Part shown: positions 17,683-26,309 of the stretch, one piece after another
How positions within the stretch are numbered: position 1 is the stretch's first letter
Layout: each line of letters starts with the position of its first letter
DNA from: SAR324 cluster bacterium
GTDB taxonomy: Bacteria > SAR324 > NAC60-12
Length of the DNA stretch: 64,000 nt
Assembly (NCBI GenBank): GCA_028281495.1
Contig: JANQJU010000026.1
Span: 1-64,000, forward strand
Direction: 5' to 3'
Notes under the pieces: model-generated
Told to the model about the DNA's origin: nothing
Seen by the model: only the letters and a program-made list of their open reading frames with translations
Databases searched by the model: none
Position numbers and translations under genes: made by a program

Positions 17683-20600
17683 ATGAAAACGGACTTATCT
17701 TCTCTGAATTTGGATTTACAATCTATAGAACAAGCCAGCATTGCTCATGCACAGCAATGGATTACTCAAGCTACAACAAAGATCAAAACCCAAGAACGTG
17801 GTTTTTTTCGTTTCATGTCGGGCTTATTGGCAAGCCCAAGTGAAAAGGAAACGCTGGGGAAACTGATTGACCAAAGCTTTCGTAGTGAAAGTGGTCCGCG
17901 TTTAGTGAATCAATTTCATTGGTTGCTAAGTTCACGAGGGATTCCTAATTCTTTTACTTCAATAGATCGTTTCTTGCTCAAGGTGTTTTTAACCGCAGGG
18001 CCTTTGCTTCCTCAACTCTCAGCAAAATTGATTCATTGGAAAACCCAAATGGATGCTCGGCGTATGTTACTCGGAGCAGAACGTCCAGGATTGGCCAAAC
18101 ACTTGGCACAACGAATGAGTGAAGGGTTTCAAGTCAATTTGAATCATTTGGGGGAAGAAGTTTTAGGAGAACGAGAAGCCTTACACCGATTGCAAATCTA
18201 CCTGGATTACTTAAAAGCTCCTGACATCGATTATATTTCGGTCAAAGTTTCCAGTATTTATTCCCAACTGCATCCCCTTGCTTTTCATCATAGTTTCAAA
18301 ACCGTCTGTAAACGACTGACCCAATTATACAATGCGTGTCTTGAAAATAAGGATCGTCATGGCAATCCAAAGTTTGTGAATTTAGATATGGAGGCTTATC
18401 GAGATTTAGAATTGACGGCACTCTCTCTCATGAAAGTTTTGGATCAGCCAGAGTTTTTGAATCTTTCTGCGGGTATTGTCTTACAGGCGTATTTACCGGA
18501 TTCTCGGACATGGTTTCATCGCTTGCTAGAATGGTCGCAAGCCCGACGAAAAAGAGGGGGAGCCCCCATCAAAGTACGCATTGTTAAAGGTGCTAACCTT
18601 GCCGTAGAGCGGTTTGAATCCGCCACGATGGGCTGGCCCAATCCCATTCTTCCAGAGAAGGTGTTGGTAGATGCCAATTACAAATTGATACTTCTGGATG
18701 CACTTCAGGCGGAGTCTCTTGATGCCATCCATATGGGCATTGCCTCTCATAATCCCTTTGATTTGGCGTTTGTTTTGGAAGTGTTGACACATCGTGATTT
18801 GAAAGACGGAGTTTCCATTGAAATGTTAGAAGGTATGGGATCTCACTTACAACGTGTCATTCATCCAGAAATTCAAAAAATTGGCCTCCCTTCCTTGCTC
18901 TATACCCCGATTGTCGAAAAAAGCGGTTTCAACAATGCCGTGGCTTATTTGGTACGTCGCTTGGACGAAAATACAGGGGCAGAAAATTTTCTTTCCAGCC
19001 TGTTTGACACCAATCCTAAGGGGGCACCGATCAAAGCCAATCAAGAACGTTTTCGTCAATCCTTACAGCGAATGGGAGAAATCCAAGAAACCCCTTTACG
19101 GAATCAGAATCGCGCTCAAGAAACCGCAGACGATGCTCCACTACGGGTGTTGCCTATCGATGTTGCTTTTGAAAATGAACCCGATACCGACTGGACGCTT
19201 CCTGCCAATCGAGCTTGGGCAGAGCGCATTCGAGACACATGGATCGATCCAACTTTTACGACACGCCGGATCGACGAACATAGAGAGCTTTCCTCTCGAA
19301 AACGCCCCACCACTCAATTTAAAGATCGATTCAACATCGGTGGTCAAACTTACTACGATGTCGTGCAAACGATTGAAGAAGATGTTCCTGAAATCATGAA
19401 ACGGGCAAAAAAAGCTCAAAAACAATGGGCTACACTGAGTTTGGAAGCACGTCATGAAATTTTAGCGAAGGCTGCAGCAAATTTTCGAAAGAAACGTGGA
19501 GATCTTATCGGGGCAGCAGCGGCTGTTTGTGGAAAGCTTTTTGAGGAAACCGACCCAGAAGTCTCAGAGGCTATTGACTTTATCGAGTATTATCCTCGAA
19601 GCCTATTGGACATATTAGAGCAAACGAAATTCGAAACAGCTCCGGTCGGAACGGTTTTGGTGATCCCTCCTTGGAATTTTCCTTGTGCTATTCCTGTAGG
19701 AGGAGTGGCTTCTGCTTTGGCAACAGGTAACACCGTAGTGATCAAACCTTCTCCTTTTTCGATCCCCGTTGCTTGGGAAGCTATGCGCTGTTTTTGGGAT
19801 GCGGGAGTTCCTAAAGATGTGCTGCAACTTGTTTCTACAGAAAGTGACGAGGTCGCCAAGAAATTGGCTACGCATCCTGAGGTGCATACTATTATTTTTA
19901 CGGGCAGTACTGAAGTGGGGATGTTGCTTTTAAAGCAATGTACCCAACAGAATATCCTGGCTGAAACCGGAGGAAAAAACGTAACGATTGTCACCTCAAT
20001 GGCAGATCGAGAAGCTGCCATTCATGATGTCATCCAATCGGCATTTGGACATTCAGGGCAGAAATGTTCAGCAACCTCACTATTGGTTCTAGAAAAGGAG
20101 ATCTACGACGATCCTAGTTTCCGAAAAGTGCTCAAAGATACCGCAGAAAGTCTTCAGGTTGGTAGCCCTTGGCAGTTGGAAAACCGTATGGGTCCCTTAA
20201 CTTGTCCGATGACAGAAAAACTGAAATCAGGAACCGAATTGCAAGCAGGAGAATCCTGGTTGCTCCAACCCAAGCTGAATGAAGCAGGGAATTGGTTGAC
20301 TCCTGGTATCAAGTGGGATGTTCAGCCAGGAAGCCGAGATCACAAAACGGAATTCTTTGGACCCATTCTGTCAGTGATTCGAGCCGATCATTTAGAACAT
20401 GCGATTGGGATTGCTAATGAGACAGGGTTTGGGTTGACCTCAGGGATCCATAGTTTGGACCCACGGGAGCAACAAATTTGGACTCAGAAAGTGGAAGCGG
20501 GAAATTTGTATATCAACCGAACGACCACCGGAGCCATCGTTTTACGCCAGCCCTTTGGAGGGCTCAAAAAATCTGCAATTGGAGCTGGAATCAAAGCAGG

Positions 20601-21309
20601 AGGTCCCAATTATGTACTACAATTGGTGAATCTTACAGAAACCGGTGCTCCCCGAGGTGGGATTGTTTCGTTTGATAATCCGTGGATGGTAGCTAGCGCA
20701 GATTGGGTTGACAAGCTCCCCAAAGAATTTGGAGTTGCTGAAGAAGAAGTCTGGAAGTTGCGTCAAGCAATTCGGAGTTATGTAGCTCAATACGGAAGTT
20801 ATTTTTCTCAAAACCAAGATGCTTTTCGCATTCCTGGACAAGAGAACATTCTACGGTATTTACCAGCAGGGACTGTCTGCTTTTGGCTCAGTGCTCAAGA
20901 TTGTTTGTTCACCGCGTTGGCCCCGATTGCGGCCGCCAAAATTTGTGGCAATACCGTCAAGGTATTGCAAGATCCTGGACTCGACCCAATGATCCTCAAC
21001 GTGTTGCAGTCTCCTTATTTTAATTTATGGCGAGTGGATGTGGACTGGAAAGTCGTGGATTCGGCAGAAGTCGCTCAGGAAATGGGACCCGTGGACCGTT
21101 TTCGATATAGCGGAGTTCAGTCATTGCCCCCAGGGGTGCAAGCCAAGCTGTCTGAACAAGGAAATACAGCGCAAGGAAACGAACCCGTCATGGAGGGTCG
21201 CATTGAATTACTGAACTATTTGCAGGAACAGAGTTTATGTATCAATTATCATCGCTTTGGAAATCTAGGAACACGAGAGGCCTGTTTTTATCCACAAATG
21301 AGTAAGTAG
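17683..21309 (+). CDS. putA: Bifunctional proline dehydrogenase / L-glutamate gamma-semialdehyde dehydrogenase
   Basis: 1208 residues. PutA oxidises proline to pyrroline-5-carboxylate with FAD, passing electrons to quinone, and then oxidises the semialdehyde to glutamate with NAD. The proline dehydrogenase barrel spans about 100-470, with RIVKGANLAVE near 298 and the substrate-binding RRLDENTGAENF near 425. The aldehyde dehydrogenase half runs from about 545 to 1000: IPPWNFPCAIPVGG, FTGSTEVG, catalytic Glu761 in ETGGKN, nucleophile Cys795 in GQKCSA, and EFFGP. About 200 further residues form a C-terminal domain. There is no N-terminal ribbon-helix-helix DNA-binding domain, so it is unlikely to repress its own gene. 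ATG 17683 has AAGG about 7 bases upstream. putP follows 357 bases later. Confidence 0.95.
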   Translation: MKTDLSSLNLDLQSIEQASIAHAQQWITQATTKIKTQERGFFRFMSGLLASPSEKETLGKLIDQSFRSESGPRLVNQFHWLLSSRGIPNSFTSIDRFLLKVFLTAGPLLPQLSAKLIHWKTQMDARRMLLGAERPGLAKHLAQRMSEGFQVNLNHLGEEVLGEREALHRLQIYLDYLKAPDIDYISVKVSSIYSQLHPLAFHHSFKTVCKRLTQLYNACLENKDRHGNPKFVNLDMEAYRDLELTALSLMKVLDQPEFLNLSAGIVLQAYLPDSRTWFHRLLEWSQARRKRGGAPIKVRIVKGANLAVERFESATMGWPNPILPEKVLVDANYKLILLDALQAESLDAIHMGIASHNPFDLAFVLEVLTHRDLKDGVSIEMLEGMGSHLQRVIHPEIQKIGLPSLLYTPIVEKSGFNNAVAYLVRRLDENTGAENFLSSLFDTNPKGAPIKANQERFRQSLQRMGEIQETPLRNQNRAQETADDAPLRVLPIDVAFENEPDTDWTLPANRAWAERIRDTWIDPTFTTRRIDEHRELSSRKRPTTQFKDRFNIGGQTYYDVVQTIEEDVPEIMKRAKKAQKQWATLSLEARHEILAKAAANFRKKRGDLIGAAAAVCGKLFEETDPEVSEAIDFIEYYPRSLLDILEQTKFETAPVGTVLVIPPWNFPCAIPVGGVASALATGNTVVIKPSPFSIPVAWEAMRCFWDAGVPKDVLQLVSTESDEVAKKLATHPEVHTIIFTGSTEVGMLLLKQCTQQNILAETGGKNVTIVTSMADREAAIHDVIQSAFGHSGQKCSATSLLVLEKEIYDDPSFRKVLKDTAESLQVGSPWQLENRMGPLTCPMTEKLKSGTELQAGESWLLQPKLNEAGNWLTPGIKWDVQPGSRDHKTEFFGPILSVIRADHLEHAIGIANETGFGLTSGIHSLDPREQQIWTQKVEAGNLYINRTTTGAIVLRQPFGGLKKSAIGAGIKAGGPNYVLQLVNLTETGAPRGGIVSFDNPWMVASADWVDKLPKEFGVAEEEVWKLRQAIRSYVAQYGSYFSQNQDAFRIPGQENILRYLPAGTVCFWLSAQDCLFTALAPIAAAKICGNTVKVLQDPGLDPMILNVLQSPYFNLWRVDVDWKVVDSAEVAQEMGPVDRFRYSGVQSLPPGVQAKLSEQGNTAQGNEPVMEGRIELLNYLQEQSLCINYHRFGNLGTREACFYPQMSK

Positions 21310-21418
21310 CATCGACTCGATTGCTCTGTTTCCAAATGAAACAGAAATCCATACGAGAAGATGGGTAGCCGTGATTGTTGTCGCACGGTTTGAAAGTCGG
21401 TCTATTGCCGATTCTCGC

Positions 21419-21450
21419 AAAGAGACCAGACTGGGTCTCTTTTATTTTAG
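21419..21450 (+). terminator. Rho-independent terminator after putA
   Basis: AAAGAGACC (21419-21427) pairs with GGTCTCTTT (21434-21442) around a 6-base loop and is followed by the T-rich TATTTTAG. A smaller imperfect stem (about 21396-21412) precedes it. The rest of the 357-bp gap before putP (21310-21666) holds no gene that I can see. It implies that putP has its own promoter or depends on read-through. Confidence 0.75.
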
Positions 21451-21666
21451 TAGGAGTGTTTTGGTCTACATGCTGAGTCTACATACTGGGAGCATCTATC
21501 ATTCAATTTTAAGGAAAATAGCTTTTTCCAGAATAGAATTTTGGGTTGCTATCTTGAGGTTGGACAAATCATACACGGGGATCTTGAGGAGATCGCCTGG
21601 ACCAAACTTGGGGAGCTTTCGCTTTGCATTGAGAGCTGTTGGACGAGTATACGGAAGGAGAAAATT

Positions 21667-23133
21667 ATGGGTGTACCCATTATATTATCGTTTTTGGCTT
21701 ATATCGTAGGCATGTTAGCCATAGGAGTATATTTTTACAAAAAGACGTCTGATATCGGAGACTACTTTTTAGGAGGAAGGCAATTAGGCCCTGCGGTCAC
21801 GGCACTTAGTGCAGGTGCTTCTGATATGAGCGGATGGCTTTTATTGGGGCTTCCCGGGTATATGTATGCGAGCGGGATTGTCAGTTTCTGGCTTGCGTTA
21901 GGGCTGACTATTGGTGCCTATCTCAATTGGCTTTATGTGGCAAAGCGATTGAGAGTCTATACGGAATTGGCAAATGATTCCATCACGCTATCAGACTATT
22001 TTGAAAGCCGTTTTGAAGATCACTCTCACATTCTAAGACTTGTATCTGCCATCGTTATCTTAATCTTTTTTACACTGTACACTTCATCAGGGCTGGTTGG
22101 CGGGGCAAAATTGTTTGAAGCCAGTTTTGGAATTCCTTATGGAACCTCCTTATGGGTAGGAGCCATTGTCATCATTTCTTATACGTTCTTGGGAGGATAT
22201 CAGGCGGTCTCCTGGACTGACTTTATCCAGGGCCTTTTAATGATGGGAGCGTTGGTGATGGTTCCTATTGTGGTTATGAGTGATGTCGGAGGTTTTGGGG
22301 CTGCCGTTGATCAGGTACGCTCGATAGATGTTAAAAGACTCGATATCTTATCAGGAACAACCTTTATAGGGATCATTTCGTTAATGGCTTGGGGGCTGGG
22401 GTATTTTGGGCAACCCCATATTTTAGTGCGATTTATGTCGATCTCCTCAAAAGGTGAAATCCCAAAAGCTCGGCGGATTGGTATGACTTGGATGATCCTT
22501 TCCATGGCCGGTGCCTTATCCGTCGGTTTTTTTGGTATCGCATATGTTCAATCCCATGGAATATCTTTAGAAGATAGTGAAAAGATTTTTATTAATTTGA
22601 CTCAGATTTTATTTAACCCATGGATTTCAGGGATTTTACTGGCCGCTATTTTGGCCGCTATTATGAGCACAATCGACTCCCAATTGTTAGTTTCTTCATC
22701 TGCTGTTACCGAGGATATCTTCAAAACGTTCCTCAAAAAAGATGCGACTGAAAAACAATTGGTTTGGTTTAGTCGGGGGTCTGTGATCGTGATTTCTGTG
22801 ATCGCCTTACTCATCTCCGCAGATAAAGATTCAAAAGTATTGAGTTTGGTCTCTTATGCTTGGGGCGGTTTTGGAGCTGCATTTGGTCCTGTTGTACTCT
22901 TTTCCTTGTTTTGGCGGGGTATGAGCAAAAATGGCGCTTTATTTGGTATGATTGCAGGAGCTGTCACAGTGGTTGTTTGGAAAAACTTAAGCGGAGGAAT
23001 TTTTGATCTCTACGAGATCGTTCCAGGATTTTTACTATGCAGTCTTGTCATTGTTGTTCTCAGTTTGAGGGAACAACCCAGTGCCAGCATACTGCAGAAG
23101 TTTGAATCTGTAGAAGAGCAAGTTAAGCTATGA
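21667..23133 (+). CDS. putP: Sodium/proline symporter
   Basis: 488 residues of the SSS (sodium:solute symporter) family, importing proline with Na+. ATG 21667 is preceded by AAGGAG (21655-21660); upstream codons in the same frame have no export or family similarity. Typical PutP blocks are visible: a first helix PIILSFLAYIVGMLAIG, DYFLGGRQLGPAVTALSAG, ASDMSGWLLLGLPG, SGLVGGAKLFE and SYTFLGGYQAVSWTDFIQG. Further along are AWGLGYFGQPHILVRFM and AAIMSTIDSQLLVSSSAVTED. About twelve to thirteen membrane segments. Its position after putA gives an uptake-plus-degradation module for proline. Confidence 0.93.
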   Translation: MGVPIILSFLAYIVGMLAIGVYFYKKTSDIGDYFLGGRQLGPAVTALSAGASDMSGWLLLGLPGYMYASGIVSFWLALGLTIGAYLNWLYVAKRLRVYTELANDSITLSDYFESRFEDHSHILRLVSAIVILIFFTLYTSSGLVGGAKLFEASFGIPYGTSLWVGAIVIISYTFLGGYQAVSWTDFIQGLLMMGALVMVPIVVMSDVGGFGAAVDQVRSIDVKRLDILSGTTFIGIISLMAWGLGYFGQPHILVRFMSISSKGEIPKARRIGMTWMILSMAGALSVGFFGIAYVQSHGISLEDSEKIFINLTQILFNPWISGILLAAILAAIMSTIDSQLLVSSSAVTEDIFKTFLKKDATEKQLVWFSRGSVIVISVIALLISADKDSKVLSLVSYAWGGFGAAFGPVVLFSLFWRGMSKNGALFGMIAGAVTVVVWKNLSGGIFDLYEIVPGFLLCSLVIVVLSLREQPSASILQKFESVEEQVKL

Positions 23134-23170
23134 GTAAGTAGAAAAAGATTAAAATTTGAGAGGGGGCATT

Positions 23171-23908
23171 ATGAAAGCAATTTTATTAGGAATCATTTGT
23201 TTTACATTCAGTACTGCAGTTTTCAGCCAAACGATCCAACTCGTATCAATCGATTATCCTCCCTACGTATATCAGGAAAATGGAAAGATCAAAGGCTTCA
23301 ATGTTGATCTCCTCAAAGAAATTTTCCAACGTATGAAGACCCCAATGGAGATCGAATTAATGCCTTGGGCCAGAGCTGTGAAGATGATTCGACGCGGACA
23401 GGCCGATGCTCTCTTTCCATTCTTCAAGAATGAGGAACGGTTAAAATTTACAGATTATCCAGAATCTTTCACGGAAGAGCCCGTCGCATTATTTGTCATA
23501 AAGGAATCGCCGATCCAATGGAACGGCGATTTGCGACAACTGAGTCAGTACCGCTTTGGTAGGGTCCGGGGATATAGCTCTGGGTCTACGTTTGATCAAG
23601 CTTTGGAAGATGGGATTATCCAATTGGATGAGACATCCAGTACAAGATTGAACATTAAAAAATTGTTATTGGAACGATTCGAGATAATGATTGAAAACAA
23701 ATATGTTGCACTCTATGAACTACAAAAAATGAATGCGGCCAAAAATATACGAGAATTAGAACCCTTGATACAGAACAATTTGGCTTATTTAGGATTCTCC
23801 AAAAAACGTAACCACAAAGTCACCATTGACAAATTTAATACGACATTAAGAGAGATGAAAGAAGATGGCAGTTATCAGAAGATCATTGATAACTTCTTCG
23901 GAAAATAA
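23171..23908 (+). CDS. Periplasmic solute-binding protein, family 3-like
   Basis: 245 residues from ATG 23171 with a strong AGAGGGGG ribosome site. A Sec signal peptide (MKAILLGIICFTFSTAVFSQ) is followed by an SBP_bac_3-type fold: SIDYPPYVYQENGKIKGFNV, DLLKEIFQRM, MPWARAVKMIRRGQADALFP and a C-terminal EMKEDGSYQKIIDNFFG. Such proteins bind amino acids or related polar compounds. No ABC permease or ATPase accompanies it, so it may be a stand-alone receptor or partner of a remote transporter. It follows putP by 37 bases and is probably co-transcribed, which suggests a proline- or glutamate-related ligand. That specificity is inference. Confidence 0.85.
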   Translation: MKAILLGIICFTFSTAVFSQTIQLVSIDYPPYVYQENGKIKGFNVDLLKEIFQRMKTPMEIELMPWARAVKMIRRGQADALFPFFKNEERLKFTDYPESFTEEPVALFVIKESPIQWNGDLRQLSQYRFGRVRGYSSGSTFDQALEDGIIQLDETSSTRLNIKKLLLERFEIMIENKYVALYELQKMNAAKNIRELEPLIQNNLAYLGFSKKRNHKVTIDKFNTTLREMKEDGSYQKIIDNFFGK

Positions 23909-23971
23909 CCCGCTCTCTTCAAACCACCTTATCGCCTCTGATTGATCACTTCCTTTCCACCTGACACAACA

Positions 23972-24005
23972 AATGGTATCGAAGGGGCATCTTACTGATA
24001 CCATT
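23972..24005 (+). terminator. Hairpin after the put locus
   Basis: AATGGTATC (23972-23980) and GATACCATT (23997-24005) form a perfect 9-bp stem with a 16-base loop, 63 bases after the solute-binding gene. The T-rich tail is short, so this is a probable but not classical terminator. The remaining DNA up to 24276 shows no gene. Confidence 0.45.
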
Positions 24006-24276
24006 GACTTTCTAGCAGTCACTCAAATAAATAATGGCTCTTAATGGATTCTAGGGACTTAGAGCAAAATCGAAATCAACGAGTTGAAGATACCTTCCTG
24101 ATCAATGTAACCTCGAGCATATACGTAACCTGCTCTATTGTTCGAGGGAAGCCCAAAGGATAACCAGAAAACTAGTAACCAAGAGAATAACTTAGACAGA
24201 TTTTCTAACGTGTCGATCTGATTTGGAGCTTCGTTTTTCTAACCAAGAAAGGAGGTATGAATAGTGAGGAAAAACA

Positions 24277-25152
24277 TCAGGCCTGCTCGATGGTAGCGAC
24301 TTCCTTTTCTCGAATTGGGATGTACAAGTAAATGAGTTTGGGTGGATCCTTGGGGGTGGCTTTTTTGGGGTAAAGTTCAAAATCGGGTTTTTCCACATAG
24401 TCATAGTTTGACTTAGGCAGCCAGCTTCCCCAGATGTATTTCAAGGTTTCCGGTATAAAAGAAACGGTGCCTTTGTGTTGAAATACAGCATACAGGTGTT
24501 CCGGGATGATTCGGGGGGTCATCCCTTCCGGAACATCGTCAAAACCATCCACCTCGACGGCACAAATGTAGGTAAACCCCACCCCCTCTTCTCCTTCCTG
24601 ATATTCCTCATAAATGCCAAAAAAATGAGTACCGACTCGATGTGTGACGCGAGGGATAAAAGGCCTAAATGCGGACCACAACGTATCATAATCGAGATTG
24701 TCTTCATTGTATTGCCCGGCGATTCCCACCGTCTTTATTTCCGGTCGAGTGACGATCTCAGGCTCCATCACGAGGCGATTCTGAAGGTGGTGTAGCATGT
24801 GCGGGCTGAATTGATCTTTATAGATGAGCCGAAATGGATCCGCATTTTTTCGATACTGACCCGGTGTCATTCTAAATAGTTGTTTGAAGGAACGGGTGAA
24901 CGCTTCTTGCGATTCAAATTGACAATCCAAAGCGAGATCTAAAATGGAAATGTCTTCTTTCAACAAGCGATCTGCCGCAATCGTCAGCCTTCTTTTTCGA
25001 AGATACTCTTTCGGAGAATCGCCGACCAAGGCTCGGAATATGCGACAAAAATGATAGGTAGAATAATAGGACGCCTTGGCAATGTCATGGATACTGATCG
25101 GCTCGTATATATGAGATTCAATATAACTTATACTTTTAAAGAAACGTTCCAT
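24277..25152 (-). CDS. AraC-family regulator with GyrI-like effector-binding domain
   Basis: 291 residues. Two AraC helix-turn-helix motifs fill residues 1-105 (IHDIAKASYYSTYHFCRIFR, then ILDLALDCQFESQEAFTRSF, ending FRMTPGQYRK). From about 130 to the end is a GyrI-like/SOUL-type small-molecule-binding domain (EIKTVGIAGQYNED, TYICAVEVDGFDDVP, YAVFQHKGTVSFIPETLKYI). This is the Rob/SoxS-like layout often used to sense lipophilic compounds. ATG 25152 has a good AGGAGG ribosome site. It is the second gene of a two-gene minus-strand unit with the DUF1330 gene, 15 bases apart. Confidence 0.9.
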   Translation of the reverse strand: MERFFKSISYIESHIYEPISIHDIAKASYYSTYHFCRIFRALVGDSPKEYLRKRRLTIAADRLLKEDISILDLALDCQFESQEAFTRSFKQLFRMTPGQYRKNADPFRLIYKDQFSPHMLHHLQNRLVMEPEIVTRPEIKTVGIAGQYNEDNLDYDTLWSAFRPFIPRVTHRVGTHFFGIYEEYQEGEEGVGFTYICAVEVDGFDDVPEGMTPRIIPEHLYAVFQHKGTVSFIPETLKYIWGSWLPKSNYDYVEKPDFELYPKKATPKDPPKLIYLYIPIREKEVATIEQA

Positions 25153-25167
25153 TATTCCTCCTACTCA

Positions 25168-25473
25168 TTAAATTTTTTCATTGCAGATAAAGTATCGAAT
25201 ACTTTTGAAACCTTTATCTCGTAATGGAATGAGCTTTTGATACTCAGGATCGTTGAATAACTCGTGAACGGAATCACGATTCGGAAACGACATCACGGCA
25301 AAAACAGAGGGGATTTCCCCAGAATCTATGGCCTTCTCGACATCGTAGGTTGCCACGGGGATCCCCCCATGTTTTCTTGTGATCGCAGGTGCTTGAGAAA
25401 GGTAACTTTGTAAATCCTCTCGGTTTTCCAGGTTGGGGGTGGCTTCTATCATTAAAAACGGTGGATATTCCAT
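25168..25473 (-). CDS. DUF1330 domain protein
   Basis: 101 residues. It shows the small ferredoxin-like DUF1330 pattern: FLMIEATPNLENREDLQSYL, a KHGGIPVATYD strand, FAVMSFPNRDSVHELFNDPE and YQKLIPLRDKGFKSIRYFIC. Family members are cytoplasmic dimers of poorly known function related to monooxygenase-like folds. ATG 25473 is preceded by GAGGAG. It is the first gene of a two-gene unit with the AraC/GyrI regulator, which may respond to its substrate or product. Confidence 0.85.
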   Translation of the reverse strand: MEYPPFLMIEATPNLENREDLQSYLSQAPAITRKHGGIPVATYDVEKAIDSGEIPSVFAVMSFPNRDSVHELFNDPEYQKLIPLRDKGFKSIRYFICNEKI

Positions 25474-25500
25474 CGGACTCCTCTTAGCTGGTTTGGTGAT

Positions 25501-25690
25501 TCAATCAACATCAATCACGAACAATCGGCTCATTAGTTTGCTCCTAAACCATCCTTGGATCAATGGCTCAATGGGGATCCTAAGGGTTTGAGCTGCCTCT
25601 TGAAAGATGACTTTGATCTTTTCCGGCTCACTGATGTGTTCCGATGAAGATAACTCTACACGTGAAAAACAGAGGATATTTGATATTTCT
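25501..25690 (-). pseudogene. C-terminal gene fragment, unrecognised
   Basis: A minus-strand frame without a start codon translates to about 60 protein-like residues (including SEPEKIKVIFQEAAQTLRIP, then PLIQGWFRSKLMSRLF) and stops at TGA 25503-25501. A stop closes it upstream near 25690. I do not recognise the family. It lies in the 825-bp gap 25474-26298, which otherwise carries only the two hairpin repeats and the 21-bp repeats listed separately. Confidence 0.3.
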
Positions 25691-25880
25691 TGCTATCTTT
25701 GAATTCGGGAAGCTACTTGCCCCACACGGTCGTTTTCAAAAGATTCTGAGACACTCACACAGTTTGTTGGTGACGCTTTGAATGATCAGCGAATTCAATG
25801 GAGATAGAGGTCGCAGTCGTGCAAACGTTGAGAATGTGAAAACTAGAAATTGGAAGCAATGAAAAGAAAAAGAGGAGGAT

Positions 25881-26000
25881 CCTGGGAGTGGGAGGCAACC
25901 GACTCCCAGGAGGGGGGGAAATAAGCTCACTTTCTAAAAAACCCGGAAGTTGGGAGGCAACCGACTTCCAGGAAAGAGGAGGAGGGAAAATAAGCTTACT
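25881..26000 (+). repeat. Two tandem structured elements with covarying hairpins
   Basis: Two copies lie 62 bp apart. Copy 1: CCTGGGAGT (25881-25889), loop GGGAGGCAACCG, ACTCCCAGG (25902-25910). Copy 2: GGAAGT (25945-25950), loop TGGGAGGCAACCG, ACTTCC (25964-25969). The loop is conserved almost base for base, while one stem pair changes from G-C to A-T on both sides, so pairing is preserved. Each copy is followed by a purine-rich GGAGGG-type run and AAATAAGCTYACT. It may be a structured RNA or a REP-like mobile hairpin. Confidence 0.6.
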
Positions 26001-26233
26001 GAGTCTACTGCGATCCGCGTGCCAAACTCAAAAAAATATTTTTTATTCAATTATTTCAATGAATTGGGTTTTTGTTTTTTGTCCAAACGAAACGATCCCC
26101 CGCCGACCCACTTCCATCCGTCGATACCAATGTGCGAGCGCCGCGAATGACAGTGTCTCACTCCACGCAATGTGTGCGAATTTTGAGAAAATGACGTCGC
26201 ATCATGAGAAATATGCAAAATTTCCATATCACT

Positions 26234-26309
26234 TCACCAAACTTCAGGACGACTTCACAATGCCAGTTCATCAAATCTCAGTGCCATTTCATCAAATTTC
26301 AGTGCCACT
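26234..26309 (-). repeat. 21-bp tandem repeat that includes a stop codon
   Basis: Read on the minus strand, ATGAAGTGGCACTGAAATTTG (the end of the large sensor gene, with its stop) is followed by ATGAAATGGCACTGAGATTTG and then a decayed copy ATGAACTGGCATTG. A more distant copy lies at 26234-26254. The gene's last codons and stop have been amplified into its 3' flank. Confidence 0.6.

Noticed and set aside
21310..21440. Possible riboswitch or tRNA-like structure before putP
   Set aside because: Only a terminator hairpin and one weak stem can be drawn; no conserved riboswitch core or tRNA arms were found.
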